Source: JAFLBI01 sp964616465 (GTDB lineage: Bacteria; Bacteroidota; Bacteroidia; Chitinophagales; Chitinophagaceae). From it: a stretch of DNA of 64,000 nucleotides. This document shows positions 43,784-51,416 of this stretch, in pieces. The position numbers were made by a program, and so were the translations under genes. Numbering within the stretch: position 1 is the first letter of the stretch; each line of letters starts with the position of its first letter. The DNA lies in NCBI GenBank assembly GCA_964616465.1, contig CAZTTO010000015.1:19542-83541 (forward strand). The letters are read 5' to 3'. Under the pieces are notes generated by a model. That model ran no database searches. It saw only the letters and a list, made by a program, of their open reading frames with translations, and had not been told where the DNA came from.

Positions 43784-45760
43784 CTACACATCAATCTTCG
43801 CGTATTTCGCATTTGCTTCGATGAACTCACGACGAGGCGCTACTTCATCACCCATCAACATACTGAAAATACGATCTGCTTCTGCAGCACTATCAATAGT
43901 TACTTGCTTTAAAGTTCTTCTAGATGGATCCATAGTAGTTTCCCAAAGCTGTTCAGCATTCATTTCACCAAGACCCTTATAACGCTGTGTGGTAACACTG
44001 TTCTCCTTTCCATCGCCAAGTTTCTCAATCAGTGCTTTACGTTGCTCTTCATTATAAGCATAAGCTTGCTCCTTACCTTTTTTCACCAAATACAATGGTG
44101 GTTGTGCTAAGTATACATACCCCTGCTCTACCATTTCTTTTAGATAACGAAAAATGAATGTAAGAATAAGTGTAGCAATGTGGCTACCATCCACATCAGC
44201 ATCCGTCATAATAATGAGCTTGTGATAGCGAAGCTTTGATAAGTTCAATGCTTTTGGATCTTCAGGTGTTCCTACTGTTACACCCAAAGCCGTGTACATA
44301 TTTCTAATTTCTTCGTTCTCATAAATCTTGTGCTCCATGGCTTTCTCCACGTTCAAGATTTTACCACGCAAAGGCATAATTGCTTGGAAAGAACGATCAC
44401 GCCCCTGTTTTGCAGTTCCGCCAGCACTATCTCCCTCCACCAGGTATAACTCACATTTTTCAGGATCACGTTCACTACAATCTGCCAACTTACCAGGAAG
44501 ACCCCCTCCACTAAGTACAGTCTTTCTCTGAACAAGTTCGCGTGCTTTCTTAGCAGCAACCCTGGCTTGTGCAGCAAGTATAACTTTTGAAATAACGTTC
44601 TTAGCTTCTTTCGGATTTTCTTCCAAATATGATTCCAATGCACGAGCAACTGTTGTTTGCACAGTTCCAGCTACATCACTATTACCAAGCTTTGTCTTCG
44701 TTTGACCTTCAAATTGTGGTTCGGGAACTTTTACCGAAACAATCGCACTCAATCCCTCTCTAAAATCATCCCCTTCAACTTCAACTTTGGCTTTTTCAAA
44801 TAAACCTTCTCTATCGCCATAACTTTTAAAAACGCGAGTAAGCGCCGTTCTAAATCCAGTTACGTGCGTACCACCTTCTATGGTATTGATGTTATTTACA
44901 TAACTAAAAATGTGCTCTTTAAAATCATCGTTGTAGGTCATGGCAACTTCAACAGCAACATGACTGTTTTCATCATAACCTTCGAAATACAACGTTTTTG
45001 CAATCAACGGAGTTCTATTGCTATGCTTGTCCAACATTTCAACAAACTCAACAATACCACCTTCACTGTAAAAATGACTTGAATAAGGTGTTCCCTGTTC
45101 ATCAAGTTCACGCAAATCTGTAAGAGTGATAGCAATTTTTCTATTTAAGAAAGCTAATTCACGCAGTCTACCTTCCAAAATACTGCGCTTATAAACAGTG
45201 GTTTGAAAAATAGTATCGTCTGGCCAAAAGCGAACCGTTGTTCCAGTTTTATCTGAAGTACCAATTTCACGTACTGCATATTGAGGTACGCCAATTTTAT
45301 ACTCTTGCTCAAATATTTTCCCTTCACGATGCACAGTTACATGCATATCCTTGCTCAAAGCATTCACACAACTCACACCCACACCGTGCAATCCGCCCGA
45401 TACCTTATAGGTATTCTTATCGAACTTACCCCCGGCATGAAGAACAGTCATTACTACTTCTAAAGCACTTCTTTTTTCCTTGGTGTGCATTGCGGTAGGA
45501 ATACCTCTACCATCATCTTGTACACTTATACTATTGTCTTCGTGAATGATAACTTGAATGTTTTTACAATAACCTGCCAATGCTTCGTCAATGGAGTTAT
45601 CTACCACTTCATACACCAGGTGATGCAAACCTTTTTCACCAATATCACCAATGTACATGGCAGGTCTTTTCCTTACCGCTTCCAATCCTTCTAATACCTG
45701 AATACTATCTGCACCGTATTGTTTGGGGGCTTCTTGTAAGGGCTTATTTTCTTCGCTCAT
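43784..45760 (-). CDS. gyrB: DNA gyrase subunit B
   Basis: This is the ATPase subunit of gyrase, which introduces negative supercoils. The GHKL motifs YEVVDNSIDEALAG and DDGRGIP lie near residues 47-80, HAGGKFDKNTYKVSGGLHGVG is the ATP lid, and the TOPRIM domain has LYLVEGDSAGG, MPLRGKILNVEKA and TDADVDGSHI. The C-terminal QRYKGLGEMN signature follows. At 658 aa it lacks the long insertion of E. coli GyrB, as is normal outside Gammaproteobacteria. It could be ParE by size, but YKGLGEMNAEQLWETTMDP is the GyrB version. The leader contains the palindrome TCCCTA-TC-TAGGGA 24 nt upstream. Confidence 0.94.
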   Translation of the reverse strand: MSEENKPLQEAPKQYGADSIQVLEGLEAVRKRPAMYIGDIGEKGLHHLVYEVVDNSIDEALAGYCKNIQVIIHEDNSISVQDDGRGIPTAMHTKEKRSALEVVMTVLHAGGKFDKNTYKVSGGLHGVGVSCVNALSKDMHVTVHREGKIFEQEYKIGVPQYAVREIGTSDKTGTTVRFWPDDTIFQTTVYKRSILEGRLRELAFLNRKIAITLTDLRELDEQGTPYSSHFYSEGGIVEFVEMLDKHSNRTPLIAKTLYFEGYDENSHVAVEVAMTYNDDFKEHIFSYVNNINTIEGGTHVTGFRTALTRVFKSYGDREGLFEKAKVEVEGDDFREGLSAIVSVKVPEPQFEGQTKTKLGNSDVAGTVQTTVARALESYLEENPKEAKNVISKVILAAQARVAAKKARELVQRKTVLSGGGLPGKLADCSERDPEKCELYLVEGDSAGGTAKQGRDRSFQAIMPLRGKILNVEKAMEHKIYENEEIRNMYTALGVTVGTPEDPKALNLSKLRYHKLIIMTDADVDGSHIATLILTFIFRYLKEMVEQGYVYLAQPPLYLVKKGKEQAYAYNEEQRKALIEKLGDGKENSVTTQRYKGLGEMNAEQLWETTMDPSRRTLKQVTIDSAAEADRIFSMLMGDEVAPRREFIEANAKYAKIDV

Positions 45761-45783
45761 AGTTCTTTCTAAAATTTAAACGA

Positions 45784-45797
45784 TCCCTATCTAGGGA
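45784..45797. repeat. Palindrome in the gyrB leader
   Basis: TCCCTA-TC-TAGGGA is an exact inverted repeat 24 nt upstream of the gyrB ATG. It might be an operator or a 5' mRNA hairpin. No other copy was noticed in the window. Confidence 0.4.
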
Positions 45798-45860
45798 GGT
45801 GGGCGAAAATACAGTTTTTAAAGGGGTTTTCCGCCTTAAAAATGAGCTATTTATCCACCT

Positions 45861-45880
45861 TTGATTGTTCAGACAATCAA
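45861..45880. repeat. Perfect inverted repeat between the response regulator and gyrB genes
   Basis: TTGATTGT-TCAG-ACAATCAA forms an 8-bp stem with a tetraloop. It lies just beyond the terminator of the response regulator gene, upstream of gyrB. Function unknown; there is no T-run on either side. Confidence 0.4.
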
Positions 45881-45881
45881 C

Positions 45882-45913
45882 AAAAAACCCCGAAAGAACC
45901 AGTCATTTCGGGG
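45882..45913 (-). terminator. Intrinsic terminator of the response regulator gene
   Basis: CCCCGAAA and TTTCGGGG form an 8-bp stem with a 10-nt loop, followed on the minus strand by TTTTTTG. It begins 27 nt after the stop of the 45940 gene. Confidence 0.85.
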
Positions 45914-45939
45914 CGTATACATAGGATATATCCATCATA

Positions 45940-46638
45940 TTAAGGCGCTACCAAACGGAAACCATTTCCGTGGATATTCACAATTTCAATTTGACTGTCC
46001 TCTTTGAGGTATTTACGCAATTTGGCAATGTAAACATCCATACTTCTGCCATTGAAGTAGGTATCGCTACCCCATATTTTTTTGAGGGCTCTCTCCCTTG
46101 GTAACAAGTCATTTTTATGATCGGCCAATAAACGAAGCAATTCATTCTCTTTTGGAGAAAGAGTTTGTGATTTTCCATTGATGCTGAGCACACGCAATTT
46201 TGGATTGAAATGGTATTCACCCAATTGAAACTCCTTATTCTCTTGAGTTGTCATTTGCTCCTCATTACGCTTAATAATTGCCCTGATCTTCATCAATAAC
46301 ACTTCACTATCGAAAGGTTTCGTGATATAATCATCGGCTCCCAATCTGTATCCATTTAAAATATCTTCTTTCATAGTTTTTGCACTCAAGAAGAAAAGAG
46401 GAATTTCTGGGTCAATATCGCGGATTTCTTCGGCTAGTGTGAACCCGTCTACATTCGGCATCATGACATCCAATAAGCAGATATCAAATTTTTCTCGCTG
46501 AAAAGCAGCCAATCCCAACCTTCCGTCTCTCTCTAAAACCACATCAAACTCAGACAGCTCCAAATAGTTTTTTAGTACCATACCTAAGTTGGTATCATCT
46601 TCACACAACAACACTTTATAACGCTTCTTATCTTCCAT
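45940..46638 (-). CDS. Response regulator, OmpR/PhoB family (RprY-like)
   Basis: The receiver domain (about residues 8-120) has the acidic pair in LCEDDTN, the phospho-acceptor Asp57 in LLDVMMPNVDGF, and the Lys of YITKPFD. A winged-helix DNA-binding domain follows (about 135-230) with NELLRLLADHKNDLLPRERALKKIWG and the recognition segment SMDVYIAKLRKYL. It is a typical DNA-binding transcription factor. No histidine kinase gene is beside it: gyrB is downstream and an ABC ATPase diverges upstream, so its kinase is elsewhere. A link to the RprXY system of Bacteroides is possible but unproved. Confidence 0.92.
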   Translation of the reverse strand: MEDKKRYKVLLCEDDTNLGMVLKNYLELSEFDVVLERDGRLGLAAFQREKFDICLLDVMMPNVDGFTLAEEIRDIDPEIPLFFLSAKTMKEDILNGYRLGADDYITKPFDSEVLLMKIRAIIKRNEEQMTTQENKEFQLGEYHFNPKLRVLSINGKSQTLSPKENELLRLLADHKNDLLPRERALKKIWGSDTYFNGRSMDVYIAKLRKYLKEDSQIEIVNIHGNGFRLVAP

Positions 46639-46749
46639 AGCTTAATATTTTGGTCAAATAAAGGTACTAAAACGCAAAAAATGTGCTAATAGCTGCAACG
46701 AATTGTTAAAACCGTGTATAAATGGATTTATTTGGATGTTTCGGCAGGT

Positions 46750-46757
46750 TATCTTTG
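46750..46757 (+). promoter_or_regulatory. TAnnTTTG -7 element before the GldA-like gene
   Basis: TATCTTTG is an exact consensus match 14 nt before the ATG at 46772. A TTTG at 46731-46734 lies upstream with a short (15-nt) spacer. It sits downstream of an alternative start at 46703 and so supports 46772. Confidence 0.55.
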
Positions 46758-46771
46758 AAAAAATTGCAGTC

Positions 46772-47473
46772 ATGAGCATTTTGGTCGATCGTGTTACAAA
46801 ATGGTACGGTTCACAAGCAGCAGTATCTCAGGTTGAATTTGAGTTGCAGCCAGGTGAAATTGTGGGTTTTCTTGGACCAAATGGCGCTGGCAAGAGTACT
46901 ACTCTGAAAATGATTACTGGCTACTTGCAACCCGACGAGGGAGGTACGTTTGTAGGAGGCTTTGACGTACAGAAGAATGCCTTGGCAGCAAAAAAACTGA
47001 TTGGCTATTTGCCTGAATCGAATGCTTTGTATTACGAAATGTATGTAAAAGAGTATTTGAAATTTGTAGCGGATTTGTACGCTATCAATAATGCTTCTTC
47101 TGCAATTACATCAGTCATCGAACGAACAGGATTAGAGCGAGAGCAAAGAAAAAAAATTGGACAACTTTCAAAGGGTTATAAGCAAAGAGTTGGGTTAGCT
47201 GCAGCTTTAATTCACCAACCGAAAGTATTGGTATTAGATGAACCTACGAGTGGGCTAGATCCCAATCAAATTGTAGAAATACGTCAGCTCATACAGCAGG
47301 AAGCTGCGAATAAAACAGTCTTATTTTCATCACATATTTTACAAGAAGTTGAAGCCATTTGCAATCGAGTGATTATAATTCAAAAGGGTAAGATTGTTGC
47401 AGACGCTACCTTGAAAGATCTTACTAAAGAAGAATCTTTAGAAAATGTGTTTAAGCGTTTAACAAACGTTTAA
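46772..47473 (+). CDS. ABC transporter ATPase, GldA-like
   Basis: This 233-aa ATPase has Walker A GPNGAGKST (about residues 36-44), YLPESNALYYEMYVKEYL after the Q-loop, signature QLSKGYKQRVGLAAAL, Walker B VLVLDEPTSGLD and the switch His in FSSHIL. The sequence type is that of GldA, which with GldF and GldG forms an ABC transporter needed for gliding in some Flavobacteriia. No gldF or gldG gene is nearby, so gliding is not implied. The ATG at 46772 is preferred over an upstream in-frame start because of the -7 element at 46750. A terminator follows directly. Confidence 0.85.
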   Translation: MSILVDRVTKWYGSQAAVSQVEFELQPGEIVGFLGPNGAGKSTTLKMITGYLQPDEGGTFVGGFDVQKNALAAKKLIGYLPESNALYYEMYVKEYLKFVADLYAINNASSAITSVIERTGLEREQRKKIGQLSKGYKQRVGLAAALIHQPKVLVLDEPTSGLDPNQIVEIRQLIQQEAANKTVLFSSHILQEVEAICNRVIIIQKGKIVADATLKDLTKEESLENVFKRLTNV

Positions 47474-47502
47474 AGCAGCTGTAAAGTCTTCACTGCTTTT
47501 TT
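47472..47502 (+). terminator. Intrinsic terminator after the GldA-like gene
   Basis: AAAGCAG and CTGCTTT form a 7-bp stem with a 14-nt loop, ending in TTTTTT. It overlaps the stop codon. Confidence 0.7.
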
Positions 47503-47652
47503 GAAGTGGATGCAATAGCCTGCTAAATTCTTCCTAAAGCATGATAAAAAACATCCTTTTTCGTTTGATTATTTACTTATTTTGCTACCGCATAGCCCAA
47601 TTGGGTTATATCATTCACCGACTTAGCCTTGCTAAGCAAAAAAAGTTTTTAT

Positions 47653-48942
47653 ATGAGTTATATCATTGAAGTACATGCACGCCAAATTTTAGACAGTCGC
47701 GGTAACCCTACCGTTGAAGTTGATGTATTAACCGACGATGGTCAAATGGGAAGAGCCGCTGTTCCAAGTGGAGCTAGTACAGGTATTCACGAAGCTGTAG
47801 AATTACGTGATGGGGATAAAAAGAAATATCTAGGAAAGGGAGTTTTAAAAGCAGTTAAAAACGTAAACGACATTATCAGTGATGCTATTGTTGGTTATGA
47901 TGTTGCACAGCAAGCTGCAATTGATCAGGTTATGATTGATTTAGATGGCACTGCTAATAAAGGTAAATTAGGCGCTAATGCTATGCTCGCTGTTAGTATG
48001 GCTGTAGCAAAAGCTGCTGCTGAAGAAGCGGGACTTCCATTATACAGATACATTGGCGGTACCAACGCTAGAACATTGCCTGTTCCTATGATGAATATTT
48101 TGAATGGAGGTGCACATGCCGATAACAAAATTGATTTCCAAGAATTCATGATCATGCCAATTGGCGCTACCACATTTAGTGAGGGGCTTCGTTGGGGTGT
48201 TGAAATATTCCATGCACTCAAAACAGTGTTGAAGAAGAGAGGTTACAGCACCAATGTGGGCGATGAAGGTGGATTTGCACCTAATATTCAGAGCAATGAA
48301 GAAGCCATCGAAACAGTTTTAGAAGCAATTACTGCTGCTGGTTACAAAACTGGCTCTCAAATTGTAATTGCTATGGATGCTGCCAATAGTGAACTCTGGG
48401 ATGCTAAAAAGAAGAAATATGTATTTCATAAGAGCTCTGGTAAAGTAATGAGCAGCGATGAGTTGGTAAAATATTGGGAAAAGTGGGTGAAGCAATATCC
48501 TATTGTTTCCATTGAAGACGGTATGGCAGAAGACGATTGGAATGGTTGGAAAGCGCTTACACAAGCCATTGGCAACAAATGTCAGTTGGTAGGAGATGAC
48601 CTATTTGTTACCAATGTAACCCGCTTAACCACAGGCATTGAAAAAGGAATTGGAAATGGACTTTTAGTAAAAGTGAACCAAATTGGTACGGTTACTGAAA
48701 CCATCAATGCAGTTTCTTTAGCACAAACCAATGGCTATAATACCATTATGAGTCACCGCAGCGGCGAAACAGAAGATGTAACCATTGCTGATTTGGCTGT
48801 TGCATTGAATTGTGGTCAGATTAAAACTGGATCTGCATCAAGAACCGATCGTATTGCAAAATATAACCAACTCATTCGTATTGAAGAAATGTTGGGGGAT
48901 ACCGGTGTATATCCTGGTAAAAAACTTAAATTTGGTAAATAA
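47653..48942 (+). CDS. eno: Enolase
   Basis: Enolase converts 2-phosphoglycerate to phosphoenolpyruvate in glycolysis. The start SYIIEVHARQILDSRGNPTVEV, the flexible loop GAST (SGASTGIHEA), the Mg-binding MDAANSE, SIEDGMAEDDW and GDDLFVTN, and the signature LLVKVNQIGTVTETI are all present. At 429 aa the length is normal. The ATG at 47653 is chosen; a TTG eight codons earlier is in frame but lies in a hairpin region (CTTAGC-CTT-GCTAAG, 47622-47636). A terminator follows at 48949. Confidence 0.97.
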   Translation: MSYIIEVHARQILDSRGNPTVEVDVLTDDGQMGRAAVPSGASTGIHEAVELRDGDKKKYLGKGVLKAVKNVNDIISDAIVGYDVAQQAAIDQVMIDLDGTANKGKLGANAMLAVSMAVAKAAAEEAGLPLYRYIGGTNARTLPVPMMNILNGGAHADNKIDFQEFMIMPIGATTFSEGLRWGVEIFHALKTVLKKRGYSTNVGDEGGFAPNIQSNEEAIETVLEAITAAGYKTGSQIVIAMDAANSELWDAKKKKYVFHKSSGKVMSSDELVKYWEKWVKQYPIVSIEDGMAEDDWNGWKALTQAIGNKCQLVGDDLFVTNVTRLTTGIEKGIGNGLLVKVNQIGTVTETINAVSLAQTNGYNTIMSHRSGETEDVTIADLAVALNCGQIKTGSASRTDRIAKYNQLIRIEEMLGDTGVYPGKKLKFGK

Positions 48943-48948
48943 TCAACA

Positions 48949-48982
48949 AAATCCCGGTCTGAATAAGCACCGGGATTTTTTT
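48949..48982 (+). terminator. Intrinsic terminator of eno
   Basis: AAATCCCGGT and ACCGGGATTT form a perfect 10-bp stem with a 10-nt loop, followed by TTTT. Confidence 0.9.
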
Positions 48983-49007
48983 AATTAGTTTGTTGTAGTT
49001 TTATCCT

Positions 49008-49298
49008 ATGAAGATCAACTGGAGTAAGCTCATGAACGTATACACCCTTACATTATTGGGTTGTTTAACTTGGATGCTATTCTTCGATGAAAAAAATTTC
49101 TTCGAGCAAAGAGAACGTAAAAGAGAGTTAAACGTTTTACTCCAAAAAAAGGCCTATTATGAATCTGCTATAGAGCAAACTAGAAAAGAACTTAACGACC
49201 TTCAAAATAATCCTGATGCTATTGAAAAATTTGCAAGGGAGCGATATTTTATGAAGAAACAAGGCGAAGAGATTTTTGTAGTAGAAGACCCAAGCTAA
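49008..49298 (+). CDS. Septum formation initiator FtsB/DivIC family protein
   Basis: This small bitopic division protein (96 aa) has one TM helix at about residues 10-27, a coiled coil at about 35-70 (ERKRELNVLLQKKAYYES) and the family C-terminal pattern DAIEKFARERYFMKKQGEEI. FtsB/DivIC works with FtsL and FtsQ to activate septal peptidoglycan synthesis. The position just after eno is the classical location of ftsB in many bacteria. A terminator lies between, so it has its own transcription start. Confidence 0.9.
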   Translation: MKINWSKLMNVYTLTLLGCLTWMLFFDEKNFFEQRERKRELNVLLQKKAYYESAIEQTRKELNDLQNNPDAIEKFARERYFMKKQGEEIFVVEDPS

Positions 49299-49342
49299 TC
49301 ATGCTCTTGTATGTTAATACGTGAGCAACTGAAATAAGGCCT

Positions 49343-49570
49343 ATGCGCACATTTACCGACGAGGAAATCATTTTATTCATTTACCAAGAAGCTGAACCAG
49401 GCTTGAAAAGAGCTATTGAATTAGCCTTGGTGAGTGATATTGATTTACAGAGCAGAATTAATTTATTGCGCAACACAGCCGACCAACTCAAGCACCTTAA
49501 ACCACAATCGCCTTCCAAATCAGTTGTCCAAAAAATCCTTGAATACAGTCGCAAGAAGCCCAAACCATGA
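49343..49570 (+). CDS. Small soluble protein of unknown function upstream of nth (75 aa)
   Basis: The protein is helical, with an acidic N-terminus (FTDEEIILFIYQEAEPGLKRAIELALVSD) reminiscent of the N-terminal helices of anti-sigma factors but without the His-Cys zinc motif. It has a basic C-terminus (SRKKPKP). The stop overlaps the nth start by 4 nt (ATGA), so the two are co-translated. No family recognised with certainty. Confidence 0.65.
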   Translation: MRTFTDEEIILFIYQEAEPGLKRAIELALVSDIDLQSRINLLRNTADQLKHLKPQSPSKSVVQKILEYSRKKPKP

Positions 49571-50232
49571 CCAAGAAAGAACGGTATGAACAGGTGCTAG
49601 CTTTTTTCGAAAGCACCCAGCCCGAAGCAGAAACAGAACTCCTATACGATAACCCATTTGAATTACTTGTTGCAGTTATTCTTTCGGCACAATGTACCGA
49701 TGTACGCGTAAATGCAACCACACCAGCCATTTTCAGGCGATATCCAACACCTCAGAAAATGGCAAAAGCAAGTTTTGACGACTTATTTCCGCTCATTAAA
49801 AGCATTTCATATCCAAATAATAAAACCAAGCACCTTATTGGGATGGCCAATCTATTGCTTGAAAAATTTAATGGTGAAGTGCCTATGACAGTAGATGAAT
49901 TAATACAGCTACCAGGTGTTGGACGAAAAACTGCAAATGTGGTTACCAGCGTAATAGACCAGCAGCCCAATATGGCAGTCGATACCCATGTATTTCGTGT
50001 TAGCAAACGTCTTGGTTTGGTTTCAAATAGAGCAACAACTCCCTTAGCAGTAGAAAAAGAACTTATTAAATATATTCCTGAAGAAAAAGTTCATAAAGCC
50101 CATCATTGGCTCATTTTATATGGCAGATATACTTGTGTGGCACGCAATCCAAAATGCAGCACTTGTAACTTACAAGCCTATTGTAAATACTTTCAAACTG
50201 AGCAGAAGAAACTGCTAAAAGTTAAAAAGTAA
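49567..50232 (+). CDS. nth: Endonuclease III
   Basis: Nth is the DNA glycosylase/AP lyase for oxidised pyrimidines. The helix-hairpin-helix LPGVGRKTANVV contains the catalytic Lys (about residue 121), and the conserved Asp lies in VDTHVFRVSKRLGL (about 139). The 4Fe-4S motif Cx6Cx2Cx5C is complete near the C-terminus (CVARNPKCSTCNLQAYC). At 221 aa it is standard. It overlaps the preceding small gene by 4 nt. Confidence 0.95.
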   Translation: MTKKERYEQVLAFFESTQPEAETELLYDNPFELLVAVILSAQCTDVRVNATTPAIFRRYPTPQKMAKASFDDLFPLIKSISYPNNKTKHLIGMANLLLEKFNGEVPMTVDELIQLPGVGRKTANVVTSVIDQQPNMAVDTHVFRVSKRLGLVSNRATTPLAVEKELIKYIPEEKVHKAHHWLILYGRYTCVARNPKCSTCNLQAYCKYFQTEQKKLLKVKK

Positions 50233-50309
50233 CCACCCTACAAATAACTGATTTTCATCATTTTTTGTTATTATTGAGTAGCGCATTTTTGAAACTCAAT
50301 CATAGCATT

Positions 50310-50753
50310 ATGTCGCATCATGAAATAATACCTCAGTTAGATTTATTGGTTCAAGAATTTATGCTACAAACAAGTGTAATGAATCTTGCAACTACAGTAC
50401 ATGATGAGCCTTACTGTGCCACTTGCTATTATGCCTACGAACCTACCCATCATTGGCTGGTATTTAAATCTGAATTCGATACACAGCATATAGAAAACGC
50501 TTTAAAAAATCCTAAGGTTGCAGGTACTATTGTGCCAGATAAACTTGACAAACTCATGGTTAAAGGCGTACAGTTCAATGGTACTTTTAAACAAACCGAC
50601 TCACGCACCGAGCATATTGCAGAAGACGTATACATTTCAAAATTTCCTATTGCCACCCTATTTCGCGGAAAGCTCTGGTATATAGAATTAACGAAGCTAA
50701 AATACACTGATAATACACCTATAATTGGGAAGAAAATTATTTGGGAGAGGTAA
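50310..50753 (+). CDS. Pyridoxamine 5'-phosphate oxidase-like flavin/haem-binding domain protein
   Basis: The 147-aa split-barrel protein has the pattern of the PNPOx-like superfamily: MNLATTVHDEPYCATCYYAY, DTQHIENALKNPKVAGTIVPD and VKGVQFNGTF. These proteins bind FMN, F420 or haem; the substrate is unknown and true vitamin B6 synthesis is unlikely at this length. The ATG at 50310 fits the family; the frame extends 15 codons upstream to 50265. It is followed by a 68-nt gap and the Crp/Fnr gene. Confidence 0.75.
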   Translation: MSHHEIIPQLDLLVQEFMLQTSVMNLATTVHDEPYCATCYYAYEPTHHWLVFKSEFDTQHIENALKNPKVAGTIVPDKLDKLMVKGVQFNGTFKQTDSRTEHIAEDVYISKFPIATLFRGKLWYIELTKLKYTDNTPIIGKKIIWER

Positions 50754-50821
50754 CATATCGATCTTATCATATATTTATAATACTAATTAATAGCGATTAT
50801 CGACCATAAAACTGCTTTGCC

Positions 50822-51415
50822 ATGATTGATTCAAATCTCTTACTAGCTTGGGGAGCTGCTGCCAAAAAGTATGCAAAGGGCAGTTTAATTTTTCTTGAAG
50901 GAGATCGCCCATTGTATTATTATCAAATCCTTGAAGGAAAAGTAAGAATGTACCATGTAAATGAAAAAGGGAAAGAATTTACTCAAGGTACATTTAAAGA
51001 AGGACAATGTTTCGGAGAACCTCCGCTGATTATAGAAGAAGATTATCCAGCTTGTGCGCTTGCGATGGAGGAAACAATTGTATTCAAATTACCGAAAGAA
51101 AGATTCTTTGACATTTTAAATGAGTATCCAGGAATTCAACAGCAGTTTTTAAAATGCTTAGCGAGAAGAATTTATTGTAAAACAATTTCAACAAAGATAT
51201 TAAGCGAAGACTCTCCTGAACTCAGAATCTGCCAATATTTGGAAATGCATAAAAAAAATGAAGGTCTTCTACCAAAAGAGAAAACAATGATTGCATTAAC
51301 GAGAAAAGAACTTGCAGAACATACTGGCCTTAGAATAGAAACAGTAATTAGAACTTTAACAAAATTGCAAAAAAATAAGCAAGTAAGTATTGTCGACAGA
51401 AAGCTTTATTTCTAA
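50822..51415 (+). CDS. Crp/Fnr family transcriptional regulator, candidate nos regulator
   Basis: An N-terminal cyclic-nucleotide-like sensor domain (about residues 10-120, with GSLIFLEGDRPLYYYQILEGK) is followed by a helix-turn-helix (about 158-183, LTRKELAEHTGLRIETVIRT). The N-terminal four-Cys cluster of FNR is lacking, so oxygen sensing through an FeS centre is unlikely; DNR/NnrR-like haem-NO sensing or another signal is possible (inference). The RIETVIRT recognition helix resembles that of CRP-type proteins, and the two operators TATGA-N6-TCATA in this island (52636 and 60346) have CRP geometry. The next gene starts 1 nt after the stop. An imperfect copy of the operator (ATATCG-N6-TCATAT, 50755-50772) upstream may allow autoregulation. 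Confidence 0.9.
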   Translation: MIDSNLLLAWGAAAKKYAKGSLIFLEGDRPLYYYQILEGKVRMYHVNEKGKEFTQGTFKEGQCFGEPPLIIEEDYPACALAMEETIVFKLPKERFFDILNEYPGIQQQFLKCLARRIYCKTISTKILSEDSPELRICQYLEMHKKNEGLLPKEKTMIALTRKELAEHTGLRIETVIRTLTKLQKNKQVSIVDRKLYF

Positions 51416-51416
51416 T

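Noticed and set aside
46690..46705. CTGCAACGAATTGTTA as a further copy of the TTGCAAC palindrome
   Set aside because: It has only one good half-site, and the neighbouring genes (response regulator, GldA-like ATPase) have no metal connection.
46772..47473. Gliding motility locus (GldA-like ATPase)
   Set aside because: No gldF, gldG or other gld/spr genes adjacent; the ATPase family is common in non-gliding bacteria.
47541..47669. A 42-codon open frame starting MIKNILFRLIIYLF, in the leader of eno
   Set aside because: It overlaps the eno start in another frame, has no recognisable family and contains a direct repeat (GTTATATCATT) with the eno start. More likely chance in AT-rich leader DNA.
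50755..50772. ATATCG-N6-TCATAT as a third Crp/Fnr operator before the regulator gene
   Set aside because: Only one half matches the TATGA-N6-TCATA motif, and no TAnnTTTG element lies at the expected distance. Kept only as a possible autoregulatory site.
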